A stretch of 64,000 nucleotides of DNA from Dietzia aurantiaca (GTDB lineage Bacteria; Actinomycetota; Actinomycetes; Mycobacteriales; Mycobacteriaceae). The stretch's first letter is position 1. Each line of letters begins with the position of its first letter. The translations under genes and the position numbers were made by a program. The notes beneath the pieces are model-generated. The model had not been told where the DNA came from, ran no database searches, and saw nothing but the letters and a program-made list of their open reading frames with translations. Below are positions 29,406 to 41,709 of the stretch, in pieces. The stretch lies in assembly GCF_021033825.1 (NCBI RefSeq), contig NZ_JAIFXZ010000001.1, positions 372,001-436,000 on the forward strand. The letters run 5' to 3'.

Positions 29406-29452
29406 TTGGCACCACTGCGAAGATTCGCCTCGATCCTCAACGTGGTGCCGAC
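29406..29452. repeat. Intergenic repeat element, copy 2 (inverted, shorter)
   Basis: TTGGCACCACTGCGAA (29406-29421) and CGTGGTGCCGAC (29441-29452) match, on the opposite strand, the two ends of the element at 16752-16818. The internal inverted repeat GGCACCAC/GTGGTGCC could also act as a terminator between the convergent genes. Confidence 0.45.
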
Positions 29453-29505
29453 GCTTCTCGCAGCCATGCAGACAAAGTTCCCGGGCGGGGCGCGAAACGC
29501 TTCCG

Positions 29506-31395
29506 CTACCCGGTGAGGTCCTTGGTCACCGTGCGGCGAAGCACCTGACGTGGCTTGCGCTCGAGGGAATCGCCGCCTTGTCGTCGTTCCCTCGGGCTCG
29601 TCGCGCCCTGCCGCGGGGCGCCACCGCCGCGCTCGCCGCCCCGCTCGCCACCGTCGGCCCGGCCGCCACCGCGCCGGCCCCAGGAGTCCGGCGCCAGGTT
29701 CGGCACCAACGTCAGCAGCTTCCCGAGGCCGCGTGCGGGCCACTCCACGACGGCGTGGTCGACCTGCACGGAGGCGCGACGGCCGCGCAGGACGAGGGTC
29801 ATGACGCCGTTGTCGAACCACACCCCGTCCGTCACCCGCCACCGCACGGCAGGCTCGCGCACCCCGACCGATCGGGCCAGGCGGCGCGTGATCGCGGGCA
29901 CCGGCTCCCGCACCGACAGGCGGTTCACCACACGGATCGGCTGGTGCAGCGGGTTCCGGAACGGCGACATGACCAGCTGGTGGACGCGCGTCGGCGAGTC
30001 GGCCGCGGCCGGGGCGGTGAGGTCGATCTCCTCGAGGTAGGAGCAGTGGACGTCGCCGCCGAGCATGAGAATCGACGCCGGCGCCCGCGTGCCCTCGCGA
30101 GCCGCGACCTCGGTCAGCAGGCCGACCAGGTCGTCGAAGCTGCTGCGGAACGCGGCCCAGTGCTCGAGGTCCACCGTCAGTCGGATCCACTCCCCGACCC
30201 GCGCGCTGACCGGCTTGTTCGGCCGATCCCGCGCCGTCACCTCGTTCCAGCCCTCCACGTGGTGCAGCGCCGGCAGCATGAACGCCGGCAACGACGAGCC
30301 GATCACCAGATGGTCCACGTCGGCGTCCAGGCAGGCGCGGCGCGTCCACTCCCACTCGCCGTCGTCCATCACACGCCGATCCCCGGGCTCGAGGTGGCGG
30401 GAGGCGCGCACGTCGAGCATCACGACCCGCACCCGGCCGAAGTCACGCTTGAAACTCCACTGGGAGGCGCCCCGCTCGCAGTCGGCGGCCACGGCGAAGT
30501 CGGACAGGATCCGCTCGCGCTCGGCGTCCGAGTCGGCCGTCCTGATCGCCTGGTAGACGGAGTTCTCGTCGAGCTCGTCCGGCGCCAGGTTACCGAGGTG
30601 CTGGTAGACGAAGTAGCTGGCGAACGCCCCGATCACCCGGTCGCGCCACCACGGCTGCGCGGTCATCTCGCGGCGCCACGAGTGCGAGGAGTTCCAGTCG
30701 TCGCGCAGGTCGTGGTCGTCGAGGATCATGCAGCTGGGCACCGTCGACAGCAGCCAGCGCACATCCGGGTCACGCCACGACTCGTGGTACAGCCACGAGT
30801 ACTCCTCGAAGTCGCAGATCTCGCCGGAGACGTCGCGGTCGCCGCCCGCCCCGGCCGAGTCGCGCACCGCCTGCGGGCCACCACCCGCGCGCCGACGCTC
30901 GGCCAGCCGTTCGGCGATGTCGCGGCTGGGGATGTCGGCGTACACCTGGTCGCCGAGCAGCAGCATCGCGTCGGGCCAGTTGTCGTGGTCGGTGTGGGCC
31001 ATCTGATGCGACAGCGCCACCAGCGCGTCCGCCCCGATCTTGCGCAGCGCCCCCGGGGTCTGGCTCTCGCCGCGCCGGCACGAGCCGAACGCCAGCCGGA
31101 CCGTGTCGTCGGCGCGCGGCGTGCGGATCACGCTTGGCCGGTCGGGGTCGAGCGGCCAGGCGGTCCGGCCGTCGAGCTCCAGCTCGTACGGCGTCTCGAC
31201 GCCCGCGCGCAGCTGCCGCAGGTGCAGGACCGCGAAGTGATGCCCGAACACGCCCCAGCTCGCCTCGGTGACCTCCTCGCCGCCGGCACGGATCGTCACC
31301 CTGCACGGGGCGGACACCTCGACCCACACCGTGGCATCGGTGGCGTCGACGTACCGCAGCAGCGGGCCGACGAGGATCTCGGGACTCGGACTCAT
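29506..31395 (-). CDS. PhoD-like alkaline phosphatase / metallophosphatase
   Basis: 629 residues. An N-terminal fibronectin-like segment (V-G-P-L-L-R-Y-V-D-A-T-D-A-T-V-W-V-E) precedes the PhoD catalytic domain: F-G-S-C-R, L-L-G-D-Q-V-Y-A-D, I-L-D-D-H-D-L-R-D-D-W, W-E-W, and M-L-G-G-D-V-H-C-S-Y. A C-terminal basic, Gly/Arg-rich tail follows. No signal peptide is seen, unlike secreted PhoD, so it may be cytoplasmic; a phosphodiesterase or phosphatase activity is inferred. CACACT lies 7 nt before the ATG. Confidence 0.82.
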   Translation of the reverse strand: MSPSPEILVGPLLRYVDATDATVWVEVSAPCRVTIRAGGEEVTEASWGVFGHHFAVLHLRQLRAGVETPYELELDGRTAWPLDPDRPSVIRTPRADDTVRLAFGSCRRGESQTPGALRKIGADALVALSHQMAHTDHDNWPDAMLLLGDQVYADIPSRDIAERLAERRRAGGGPQAVRDSAGAGGDRDVSGEICDFEEYSWLYHESWRDPDVRWLLSTVPSCMILDDHDLRDDWNSSHSWRREMTAQPWWRDRVIGAFASYFVYQHLGNLAPDELDENSVYQAIRTADSDAERERILSDFAVAADCERGASQWSFKRDFGRVRVVMLDVRASRHLEPGDRRVMDDGEWEWTRRACLDADVDHLVIGSSLPAFMLPALHHVEGWNEVTARDRPNKPVSARVGEWIRLTVDLEHWAAFRSSFDDLVGLLTEVAAREGTRAPASILMLGGDVHCSYLEEIDLTAPAAADSPTRVHQLVMSPFRNPLHQPIRVVNRLSVREPVPAITRRLARSVGVREPAVRWRVTDGVWFDNGVMTLVLRGRRASVQVDHAVVEWPARGLGKLLTLVPNLAPDSWGRRGGGRADGGERGGERGGGAPRQGATSPRERRQGGDSLERKPRQVLRRTVTKDLTG

Positions 31396-31402
31396 GCCGA
31401 CC

Positions 31403-31408
31403 AGTGTG
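31403..31408 (-). promoter_or_regulatory. -10-like box CACACT for the PhoD-like gene
   Basis: CACACT ends 7 nt before the ATG at 31395, matching the spacing used elsewhere. Confidence 0.35.
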
Positions 31409-31554
31409 CACGCGCGCGGCGCAGACGGCCCTCGGATCGGGGTGGGAGGGGACGGCCCGGGCAGGTGAGCGGCGCGGATAGGCGGCGCGCGACGAGCGTG
31501 GACGGTCAGCGCGGAACGAGTGCGGGCGAGCGGGCGCGACTGAGCGGGCGCGGG

Positions 31555-32646
31555 TCAGCCGAGCAGGGCGCGGGGCCCGACGACGACAACGTCTTCCGGC
31601 AACCGGGCCCGCAGTCCCCGATCGGCCGTCACGACCACCACTCGTCGGGGCCCGCCATCCAGCTCGGTGGCCAGGTCGACGATCGAGTCGTCGCCCTCGC
31701 CGGCGGCGCGGTGCACGACGAACGGCCCGGAGTGCTCGGCCGCACGGGCGGCGCCCTCGATCACGGCGTGCGCGCGGGCCACCCAGCCGAAACGGACCGG
31801 ATCGTCGGCGTCCGCCGGCAGTTCGAGGGTGCGGGGCATCCCGGCCCCCAGTTCGTCGAGGAGTGTGGCGGTGGCGCCGGCCCGGTCCTTCCACCAGCCG
31901 TTCGGCCGCGAGCCCAGCACGTTGGCCACGTCCACGACCAGTTCGACCGGCTCGGTGCGCAAACCGTCCGCCCACGCGGCTGCGAACGCGGGCATCAGCG
32001 GCATCTCCGAGACCAGCGTCTCGGGCACCCACCGCAACTCGAGGCTCTCGTTGTTCGGCACCGTCTCCAGCGCGCTGGGCGCATCCGCCACGACGGTCGT
32101 GTACGTCCACTCCACCCGGTCCTCGGAGATCTGCACGAGCGGTGGAATCCGTGGACCGCCCCGCGCGGGGGTATCGGGCTGCCCGGAGGGGGCCTGCGCC
32201 GCGGCCCCGGACGTGAGCGGGGTGCCGGTGGTGGCGTTGTCGTCGTCGGACTCGGGGTGGTTCTGATCCGGGCGCAGGCGGCTCAACATCCGCGCCACGT
32301 GCCGCATGTCCAGCCCCGGGCGGTGCCAGACCGTGCCCGGCATCCGGGAGGTCACCCGCTCTGCGCGGACCACCACGTCGGCGGGGCGGATCTCCGCCTC
32401 CTCCTCGGTCTCGCGCAGCGCGGCCACGGCCGCGTCCTCGTGCGAATCCCGCGCGCCGCCCGGCAGCGCCCACGTGTCGCCCGACGCCGTCCACACCGCG
32501 CGGTGCTGCAGCAACACCAACGGGATGTCGGGGTCGGTGGGGTCGGCGGCGCGCAGCAACAACCCGGCCGCGCCGAAGCGCCCCCACCGGCGGTCGCCCG
32601 CGTCGGACACCACCCAGCCGTTGCCGTCTCCCTCTTGCACGACCAC
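31555..32646 (-). CDS. Nudix hydrolase fused to a NYN-type domain
   Basis: 363 residues, probably from GTG 32646. Residues about 10-205 are a Nudix domain; the box reads G-G-A-R-D-S-H-E-x7-R-E-T-E-E-E-A-E-I, intact except that the final Gly is Glu. A disordered Asp/Pro-rich insert lies near 125-165. Residues about 230-363 form a NYN-like domain: V-D-V-A-N-V-L-G-S-R-P-N-G-W-W-K-D-R-A-G, G-D-D-S-I-V-D-L and V-V-V-V-T-A-D-R-G-L, the pattern of small proteins often annotated NTP pyrophosphohydrolase. It occupies the position of mutT3 in M. tuberculosis. Possible roles are nucleotide sanitation plus RNA cleavage (inference). Confidence 0.75.
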   Translation of the reverse strand: MVVQEGDGNGWVVSDAGDRRWGRFGAAGLLLRAADPTDPDIPLVLLQHRAVWTASGDTWALPGGARDSHEDAAVAALRETEEEAEIRPADVVVRAERVTSRMPGTVWHRPGLDMRHVARMLSRLRPDQNHPESDDDNATTGTPLTSGAAAQAPSGQPDTPARGGPRIPPLVQISEDRVEWTYTTVVADAPSALETVPNNESLELRWVPETLVSEMPLMPAFAAAWADGLRTEPVELVVDVANVLGSRPNGWWKDRAGATATLLDELGAGMPRTLELPADADDPVRFGWVARAHAVIEGAARAAEHSGPFVVHRAAGEGDDSIVDLATELDGGPRRVVVVTADRGLRARLPEDVVVVGPRALLG

Positions 32647-32810
32647 CGGCCGACCACCTTCCTGCGCGCTGCCCGCCCCACGGTTCGGGCGCGACCTTGC
32701 CTACTCGCCGACCAGTCTGCCCGACGAGGCGCCGCCACTTCACTAACCTGGGACACACTCCCGTCGGATCCGCGTCCCGGCGGGCCGGGACCGGGGAGGT
32801 GAACCACGCG

Positions 32811-34208
32811 ATGAGCGCCCCCACCCTGCCCCGAGCCAAGTACCCCGCCGGCACCGGTTCCGGCGCGGAAGCGGAGTCCTCCACGCTCGTCCAGCCCCGC
32901 CGCCACGTGCGCCGGCGCGCGGCCCGGATGTGGTCGGACGTGCTCACCACGCCGGGGCGGATGTCGGTGTTCGCGGTGCTGGCGATCATCGCGGTGCTGG
33001 CCGGCGGGATCGTCGCGTCCGGCACCATCACGCAGCGGCAGAGCCACCACGAGACGCTGCTCGCGGAGGTCGAGCCGGTCGCCAACGCCTCCCAGACCCT
33101 GTACAGCTCGCTGACGATCGCCGACTCCGCGGCCAACACGGCGTTCATCACCGGCGGGATCGAGCCGGCCGAACTGCGCGACCGCTACCTGCAGGCCATC
33201 GCCTCCTCGTCGGCCGCGATCATCGCCGCCTCCCAGGGCCTCGACCGCACCGACTCCGAATCCATCGACCAACTCGCCAACATCAACGCGCAGCTGGCCA
33301 CCTACACCGGGCTCGTGGAGACCGCGCGCACCAACAACCGCGTCGCCAATCCGGTCGGCTCGGCGTACCTGGCGTCGGCTTCATCGCTGATGCAGGACAC
33401 GATCCTGCCCGCCGCCGCCGACCTGTACGACCGGCAGTCCACGTCGGTGGGTGAGTCGGACCGGGAGTGGTCGTCGCCGCCGTGGGGGTCGTTCTTCCTG
33501 CTGGGGCTGGCGATCACCGTGCTGGTGGTGCTGCAGCAGTGGCTGTGGCGGCTCACCGGGCGGCGGATCAACCCGGCGCTGGCGCTCGCGTCGCTGCTCA
33601 TGGTGGCGACGATGCTGCTGACGATGATCGCCGGGTTCCTCGCCGCGAACGACAACGCGCGCGGGCTGTCCGAGGGGGCGGCGCCGATGAACGAGCTGAC
33701 CCGGCAGCGGATCAACGCGCAGAAGGTGCGCGCGCAGGAGACGCTCAACCTGGTGCGGCGCACCGATCCGGAGGGCTCGGCCGCCGAACGCGCCGCCACG
33801 CTGGGCGGGGTGCGGGACACGCTCACGGTCTACCTGGGCGACGACGAGCCCGGCGGCGGCGCCGACATCAGCCTCGACGAGAACGGGGCGGTCACCGCTG
33901 CGATCGAGTTCCTCGACCAGTGGATGGCCGCCCAGAACCGGGCCGACTCGCTGTACCAGCAGGGCGACTACCAGGGCGCGATCAGCATCTCGTCCGGTCA
34001 GGAGGCCGGCGACTCGGGTGCGGCGTTCGACGAGTTCGACCAGTCGATGCAAGAGGCCATCGAGGAGGCGCGGGAGACGCTGCGCACCCGGATCGACAAG
34101 GCCCGCCGCACGTCGTCGGCCGGGCCGGACCTCATCATGGCGCTGTCCACGCTCGCCGCGTTCGCGGTCGTGGTGGGGGTCGCGCCCCGGATCAGGGAGT
34201 ACCTGTGA
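32811..34208 (+). CDS. glnX: GlnX-type membrane protein
   Basis: 465 residues from ATG 32811 with a GGGGAGGT Shine-Dalgarno 10 nt upstream. A basic cytoplasmic N-terminus, then helix 1 (about 55-75), an extracytoplasmic all-alpha sensor region, two central helices (about 225-310), a second helical region, and a C-terminal helix. In mycobacteria and corynebacteria GlnX links the binding protein GlnH to the kinase PknG; the same three-gene order here supports that role. Confidence 0.85.
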   Translation: MSAPTLPRAKYPAGTGSGAEAESSTLVQPRRHVRRRAARMWSDVLTTPGRMSVFAVLAIIAVLAGGIVASGTITQRQSHHETLLAEVEPVANASQTLYSSLTIADSAANTAFITGGIEPAELRDRYLQAIASSSAAIIAASQGLDRTDSESIDQLANINAQLATYTGLVETARTNNRVANPVGSAYLASASSLMQDTILPAAADLYDRQSTSVGESDREWSSPPWGSFFLLGLAITVLVVLQQWLWRLTGRRINPALALASLLMVATMLLTMIAGFLAANDNARGLSEGAAPMNELTRQRINAQKVRAQETLNLVRRTDPEGSAAERAATLGGVRDTLTVYLGDDEPGGGADISLDENGAVTAAIEFLDQWMAAQNRADSLYQQGDYQGAISISSGQEAGDSGAAFDEFDQSMQEAIEEARETLRTRIDKARRTSSAGPDLIMALSTLAAFAVVVGVAPRIREYL

Positions 34209-35328
34209 GTCGGCGGGGTGTGATGCGGGGCGGTACGGCGCGGATTGGCGCGGTGCGGGGTGGCGCCGTGGTGGGCGGCGCGACGCGGGGCCGCGCCCTC
34301 CGGAGGCTGGTCGGGGGCGCGCTGGTGGCGGCCCTGGCGGTGACGAGCGCCTGTGGTGTCGACGACGACGAGGGCGGCCTCCCCGACGCCCCCGCGGACT
34401 CGACGTCGGTCGACTCGGCCGACGCGGGGATCCCCGAGGTCGACGCGGTGATGCCGTTGCCCGCGGGGGCCGTGATCAGCACCGGCATCCCGGGTGAGCT
34501 GCCGGCGGAGGACGACTCCTGCAATCCCCTCGCCAGCCTGCGGCCCGACGACGCCGACCCGGAGGAACGCGTCCCCAAGATCGTCGAGCGCGGGCGGCTC
34601 ATCGTGGGCCTGGACCAGGGATCCAACCTGTTCTCCTTCCGCGACCCCGCCACCGGCGAGCTGACCGGCTTCGACGTGGACCTGGCGCGCGAGATCGCCG
34701 ACGACATCTTCGGCAATCCCGACCAGGTGGAGTTCCGGTCGCTGACGTCGGCGAACCGCATCGAGGCGCTCGAGGACAACCAGGTCGATCTGGTCATCCG
34801 GTCGATGTCCATCACGTGCGAGCGGCGAGAGCAGGTCACCTTCTCCGCCCCCTACTACCAGGCCTATCAGCGGGTGCTGGCGGTGCGCGGGTCCGGGATC
34901 GAAGACCTGGAGGACCTCGAGGGCAAGCGAGTCTGCGTGGCCTCCGGGACCACGTCCGCCGCGCGGCTGTGGGCGGAGCTGGACCGGATCACGGTGCTGT
35001 CGGTCAACACGTGGGCGGACTGCCTGGTGGCGATCCAACAGAACCAGGTCGACGCCATCACCACCGACGACGCGATCCTCGTGGGGATCACCGCCCAGGA
35101 CCCGTACCTGGAGATCGTGGGCCCGCAGCTCGCGGCAGAACCGTACGGGGTGGGGATCGCCAAGTCGACGCCGAGCAACAACACCGACGGGCTGGTCCGG
35201 CAGGTCAATTCGACACTCGCACGGATCCGCGCCGACGGCACGTGGAACCGCATATACTCGACGTGGCTCTCCGGCCTGGGCTCGAGCCCCGGCATGCCGG
35301 CGCCGACATACCTCCCGGAGCCGCAGCA

Positions 35329-35332
<4 letters not shown>
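34205..35332 (+). CDS. glnH: GlnH amino-acid-binding lipoprotein
   Basis: 375 residues from GTG 34205 overlapping the glnX stop; ATG 34223 is an alternative. An Arg/Gly-rich signal peptide ends in a lipobox V-T-S-A-C. The solute-binding fold (SBP_bac_3) has L-I-V-G-L-D-Q-G-S-N-L-F-S-F-R-D, L-T-G-F-D-V-D-L-A-R-E-I-A and Y-Q-A-Y-Q-R-V. It is expected to bind Asp/Glu/Gln outside the membrane and signal through GlnX. Confidence 0.9.
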
Positions 35333-37818
<2,486 letters not shown>

Positions 37819-37915
37819 TCGCTCGCGGACTGCCTAGGCGCGGCCGCCGTTTGCGAGCCTCGGTCGTCGGCGTGACAGGCCCAGCAGAGAGGCCGCAAGG
37901 GGTCAGGGCCGCGGG

Positions 37916-39139
37916 TCAGGCGTCGGGGCCGAGGCCGAGGCCGAGGACGTAGTCGCAGGCGCGGGCGATCGCGAGCTCCTCGTCAGTGGGAACGACGAGT
38001 ACCTTCACGCGGCTGTCCCGAGCCGAGATGAGGCGTTCGCCAGAACCGTTCTCGTTGGCCTCCGCGTCGACCTGCACCCCCCAGTCCTTCATCGTGGACA
38101 GAGCATCCGCGCGAAGCCGGGCGACGTTCTCGCCGACGCCGGCCGTGAACGTGATCGCGTCGACGTGACCGAGCACCGCCCAGTAACCGCCGATATAGCG
38201 GCGCAGGCGATGGATCACCACGTCGTAGGCGAGGACGGCGTCGTCGTCGTTGTCGTCGACACGGGAGAGCAGCTCACGGAAATCACGCGCGCCCGACAGG
38301 CCCTCCAACCCGGACCGGCGGTTGAGCAGGGTCGAGACATCGCCCGGCGACATCCCGCGGTCCCGGATCAGATGGATGATCAGTCCCGGGTCCAGGTCGC
38401 CGGGACGGGTTCCCATGACCAGCCCCTCCAGCGGCGTCAGGCCCATGGAGGTGTCGACGGCGCGGCCGGCGGCGATCGCCGACGCCGAGGCGCCGTTACC
38501 GAGGTGGAGGACGATCTGGTTGAGCTCGTCGTAGGGACGGTCGAGGACGGCGGCCGTCCGACGGGAGACGAACTCGTGACTGGTGCCGTGGAAGCCGTAT
38601 CGGCGCAGGTCCCAGCGGCGGGAGGTCTCGCGATCGATCGCGTACGTGTGGGCGGCGGCCGGCAGGGTGTGGAAGAAGCCGGTGTCGAACACCGCCACGT
38701 GCGGCAGGCCCGGGAGCAACTCGCGGGCGACGCGGATGCCTCGCAGGTTGGCCGGATTGTGGAGCGGGGCGAGGAGCTCGAGCTTCTCGATGTCCGCCTC
38801 GACCTCGGGCGTCACGAGGACCGGCTGGTGGAACTCCGGCCCACCGTGGACCACGCGATGGCCGATCGCCTCGACGCCCAGGTCCGTGGGGTGGACGTGC
38901 AACTCCCCGGCGAGCTCGAGGACGCGGCCGAGGGCGGCGGTGTGGTCCGCAAATGCCTCATCGGCGGTGCGCTCGTCGGCCAACTCCCCGGTCATGGCCG
39001 TGCGACGAACCGTGAGGGAGCCGGTCGGCTCACCGATCCGCTCGACCAGGGCCCACGCGAGCTCTTCTTCGCCGGCGGTGTCGAGGATCTGCAGCTTGAG
39101 CGAGGACGATCCGGAGTTGATGACGAGCACGCGGGTCAT
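37916..39139 (-). CDS. ackA: Acetate kinase
   Basis: 407 residues. V-L-V-I-N-S-G-S-S-S-L-K at the N-terminus, F-D-T-G-F-F-H-T-L, R-Y-G-F-H-G-T-S-H, L-H-L-G-N-G-A-S and F-T-A-G-V-G-E-N are all present. It converts acetyl phosphate and ADP to acetate and ATP (reversible). Overlaps pta by ATGA, forming a pta-ackA operon. Confidence 0.97.
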   Translation of the reverse strand: MTRVLVINSGSSSLKLQILDTAGEEELAWALVERIGEPTGSLTVRRTAMTGELADERTADEAFADHTAALGRVLELAGELHVHPTDLGVEAIGHRVVHGGPEFHQPVLVTPEVEADIEKLELLAPLHNPANLRGIRVARELLPGLPHVAVFDTGFFHTLPAAAHTYAIDRETSRRWDLRRYGFHGTSHEFVSRRTAAVLDRPYDELNQIVLHLGNGASASAIAAGRAVDTSMGLTPLEGLVMGTRPGDLDPGLIIHLIRDRGMSPGDVSTLLNRRSGLEGLSGARDFRELLSRVDDNDDDAVLAYDVVIHRLRRYIGGYWAVLGHVDAITFTAGVGENVARLRADALSTMKDWGVQVDAEANENGSGERLISARDSRVKVLVVPTDEELAIARACDYVLGLGLGPDA

Positions 39140-41544
39140 GAGCGGCTTCCGTTCTTGTCGGCGGGGCCGGAGGCGGTGTCACCGGAGGAGGCGGGGGCCT
39201 CGGCGACGCCCTGGGCCTGGACTGCCGTGATGGCGACCGTGTTGACGATGTCCTCGACCAGCGCGCCGCGGGACAGGTCGTTGATCGGCTTGCGCAGGCC
39301 CTGCAGGACCGGGCCGATCGCCACCGCGCCCGCCGTACGCTGTACGGCCTTGTACGTGTTGTTACCGGTGTTGAGGTCCGGGAAGACCAGAACCGTGGCG
39401 CGGCCCGCAACCGGGGAATCCGGCATCTTCTTCTTGGCGACTGTCGGGTCGATGGCCGCGTCGAACTGCAACGGACCGTCCACGAGGAGGTCAGCCGCCG
39501 AGGCGGACGAGTCTGCCGCCGCGGCGATCGCGGCAGCGGCGGGGTCGGAACTGGAGTCCGAGTCTGTGGCGGGCTCGGAGCCGGAGTTCGGGTCGGTGGC
39601 GGGCTCGGTGTCGGTCGCGGAGTCGCCGTCGGCCGCGGCCTCCGCGATACGCGAGCGCACGATGGCGGTGGCGTCACGGACCTTGTCCACGTCCGCACCA
39701 CTGCCGGAATCACCGGTGGAGTACGAGAGCAGCGCGACCCGGGGATCGATGCCGAACCGGGAGGCCGTCTCCGCCGACGACAGCGCGATATCGGCGAGCT
39801 GCTCGGCCGTCGGATCGGGCACGACCGCGCAGTCGCCGAAGGCCAGCACGTGATCCGACAGGCACATCAGGAACACGCTCGACACGGTCTTGACGCCCGG
39901 GCGGGTGCGGATGATCTCCAGCGCCGGACGGATGGTGTGCGCGGTGGTGTGGGCGGCGCCCGAGACCATGCCGTCGGCGAGTCCGGTGTGGACCATCATC
40001 GTGGCGAAGTAGGAGATGTCGAGAATGCGGTCGCGGGCCACGTCCATCGTCATGCCCTTGTGCTTGCGCAGCTCCGCGTACTCGACCGCGAACTTCTCGG
40101 CGTGCTCGCTCGTGCGCGGGTCGAGGAGCTGCGCCCCCGAGAGGTTGATGCCCAACTCGTCGGCGCGGCGTCGGATGGCGTCGACATCTCCGAGGATCGT
40201 CAGATCGGCCACGTCACGACGGAGCAGGCGACCGGCCGCGTGGAGGATGCGGTCGTCGTCGCCCTCGGGAAGAACGATGTGACGACGATCGGCACGCGCA
40301 CGCTCGAGGAGCTGGTGCTCGAACATCTGCGGCGTCATCACGTCGGGGGTGTCGACGCGCAGGCGGGCGAGCAACTCCTCGGTGTCGACGTGCTTCTCCA
40401 TCAGACTCAGCGCCGTCTCGACCTTGCGGCCCGAGCCGGAGTAGACGCGGCCCTGGGTGTCCGCGGCGAGGCGCGCGGTGTCGTAGGTGCCGTGCTCCGT
40501 GCAGACGATGGGCAGCGTCGACCGCATGCCGTGGACCAGCCGATCCATGGCCTCGCTCGGCCGGAGCCCGCCGTTCCAGATCATCCCCGCCAGCGCGGGG
40601 AAACCCTCGGCCGCGTGCGCGCCCATGATCGCAAGCACCGCATCCGTGCGGTCGGCCGGGACGATCACCACCATGCCGTCGACGAGACGCTCGAGAATCC
40701 GGTCGCCGGTCATTCCTCCGACCATCACCGCCATGACCTCGCGGTCCAGCAGCGCGGGATCGCCCGAGTACAGCGAACCGCCCACCGCCTCCATGAGCTC
40801 ACCCATCGTGGGCGCCGTGAGGAAGGGCAGGTTCGGAAGAGTCCAGGCGGGCACGTCGAGGGAATCGAGCTCGGATTGGATCGCCTCGAGGTCGTCCACA
40901 TCGCAACGATTGGCGACCACACCGATCGGGTGGGCGTGGTCGACGCGGAGCTGATCGAGCGTGAGGCGGGCGTTGGTGGCGATCTCCTCCGGCTCGCGAC
41001 CCGAAGCGCGGAGGACCAGCAGGACGGGGGCGCCGAGATTCACCGCGAGTGTCGCGTTGAAATCGAACTCGGCGGGACTGGGCACTCCCGTGTAGTCGGT
41101 TCCGAGGATCACCACGACGTCACATTCGCGGGCCACCACCTGATATCGGTCGACGATCTCGGTGAGCGCCGCGTCGCGGTCCTCGTGAACGCGGGCGTTG
41201 GTGACGCCGATGCAGTCCTCGTAGTCGAGATCAACGGTGGTGTGCTGGAGCAGCATCTCGAGAATCCTGTCCCGGGTCGGCTCCTCACCGTTGGCGCGGG
41301 GCGCGACGGTGACCGGGCGGAAGACGCCGACGCGCTGCACGGTGCCGGCGAGGATGCGCAGCAGCCCCAGCGCGACGGTGGACTTACCGGTGTCACCCTC
41401 GGGAGCGGCGACGAACACCGCCGACGACGAGAGCGGCGCCGCGCTCGACTGGGCGGGAATCGAGAGTGCCGCGGCGTCCTGGTCGGGCGCGTCGGCGTCG
41501 GTCGATGCGGTCGGGCGGGAATCGGACTTGCTGGATTCGGGCAC
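39136..41544 (-). CDS. pta: Phosphate acetyltransferase (long type)
   Basis: 802 residues from GTG 41544. A BioD-like P-loop domain (A-P-E-G-D-T-G-K-S-T, near 47-56), a DRTGG domain, then the catalytic PTA_PTB domain (H-I-V-L-P-E-G-D-D-D-R-I-L, M-V-S-G-A-A-H-T-T, L-V-F-P-D-L-N-T-G-N). An unusual run of Asp/Ser/Ala/Thr/Pro residues (about 635-685) is inserted inside the catalytic domain just before L-L-V-D-G-P-L-Q. It converts acetyl-CoA to acetyl phosphate. CACAAT lies 6 nt before the GTG. Confidence 0.95.
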   Translation of the reverse strand: MPESSKSDSRPTASTDADAPDQDAAALSIPAQSSAAPLSSSAVFVAAPEGDTGKSTVALGLLRILAGTVQRVGVFRPVTVAPRANGEEPTRDRILEMLLQHTTVDLDYEDCIGVTNARVHEDRDAALTEIVDRYQVVARECDVVVILGTDYTGVPSPAEFDFNATLAVNLGAPVLLVLRASGREPEEIATNARLTLDQLRVDHAHPIGVVANRCDVDDLEAIQSELDSLDVPAWTLPNLPFLTAPTMGELMEAVGGSLYSGDPALLDREVMAVMVGGMTGDRILERLVDGMVVIVPADRTDAVLAIMGAHAAEGFPALAGMIWNGGLRPSEAMDRLVHGMRSTLPIVCTEHGTYDTARLAADTQGRVYSGSGRKVETALSLMEKHVDTEELLARLRVDTPDVMTPQMFEHQLLERARADRRHIVLPEGDDDRILHAAGRLLRRDVADLTILGDVDAIRRRADELGINLSGAQLLDPRTSEHAEKFAVEYAELRKHKGMTMDVARDRILDISYFATMMVHTGLADGMVSGAAHTTAHTIRPALEIIRTRPGVKTVSSVFLMCLSDHVLAFGDCAVVPDPTAEQLADIALSSAETASRFGIDPRVALLSYSTGDSGSGADVDKVRDATAIVRSRIAEAAADGDSATDTEPATDPNSGSEPATDSDSSSDPAAAAIAAAADSSASAADLLVDGPLQFDAAIDPTVAKKKMPDSPVAGRATVLVFPDLNTGNNTYKAVQRTAGAVAIGPVLQGLRKPINDLSRGALVEDIVNTVAITAVQAQGVAEAPASSGDTASGPADKNGSRS

Positions 41545-41550
41545 GAGGGC

Positions 41551-41556
41551 ATTGTG
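41551..41556 (-). promoter_or_regulatory. -10-like box CACAAT for pta-ackA
   Basis: CACAAT ends 6 nt before GTG 41544, in the leaderless arrangement. Confidence 0.35.
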
Positions 41557-41709
41557 TCAGCGCTCGCGAACTCGCACACCTTGTACCGCTCGGACTACCA
41601 CACAAGCACACCCGACGAACGGGGAATCGCCAGGTGTGAGGGTGCGGGAAATGTCCAGTCGCCAAGACACGGGCCAGCGCTCCGCAGGCGGCCGACGCGG
41701 AGACACGGA

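Noticed and set aside
31396-31554. GAGCGGGCGCG repeats between the PhoD-like and Nudix genes
   Set aside because: Simple GC-rich repetition with no consistent unit or hairpin; no function supported.
29578-32802. A 1074-codon plus-strand open frame
   Set aside because: It is antisense to the PhoD-like and Nudix genes, is very rich in Arg/His/Gly and has no domain; it arises from the high GC third positions of the real genes.
41545-41709. Possible extra coding sequence after the HNH gene
   Set aside because: The first reading frame stays open to 41595 only because of the frameshift; its translation is Pro/Arg-rich and unlike the family, so nothing is called here.
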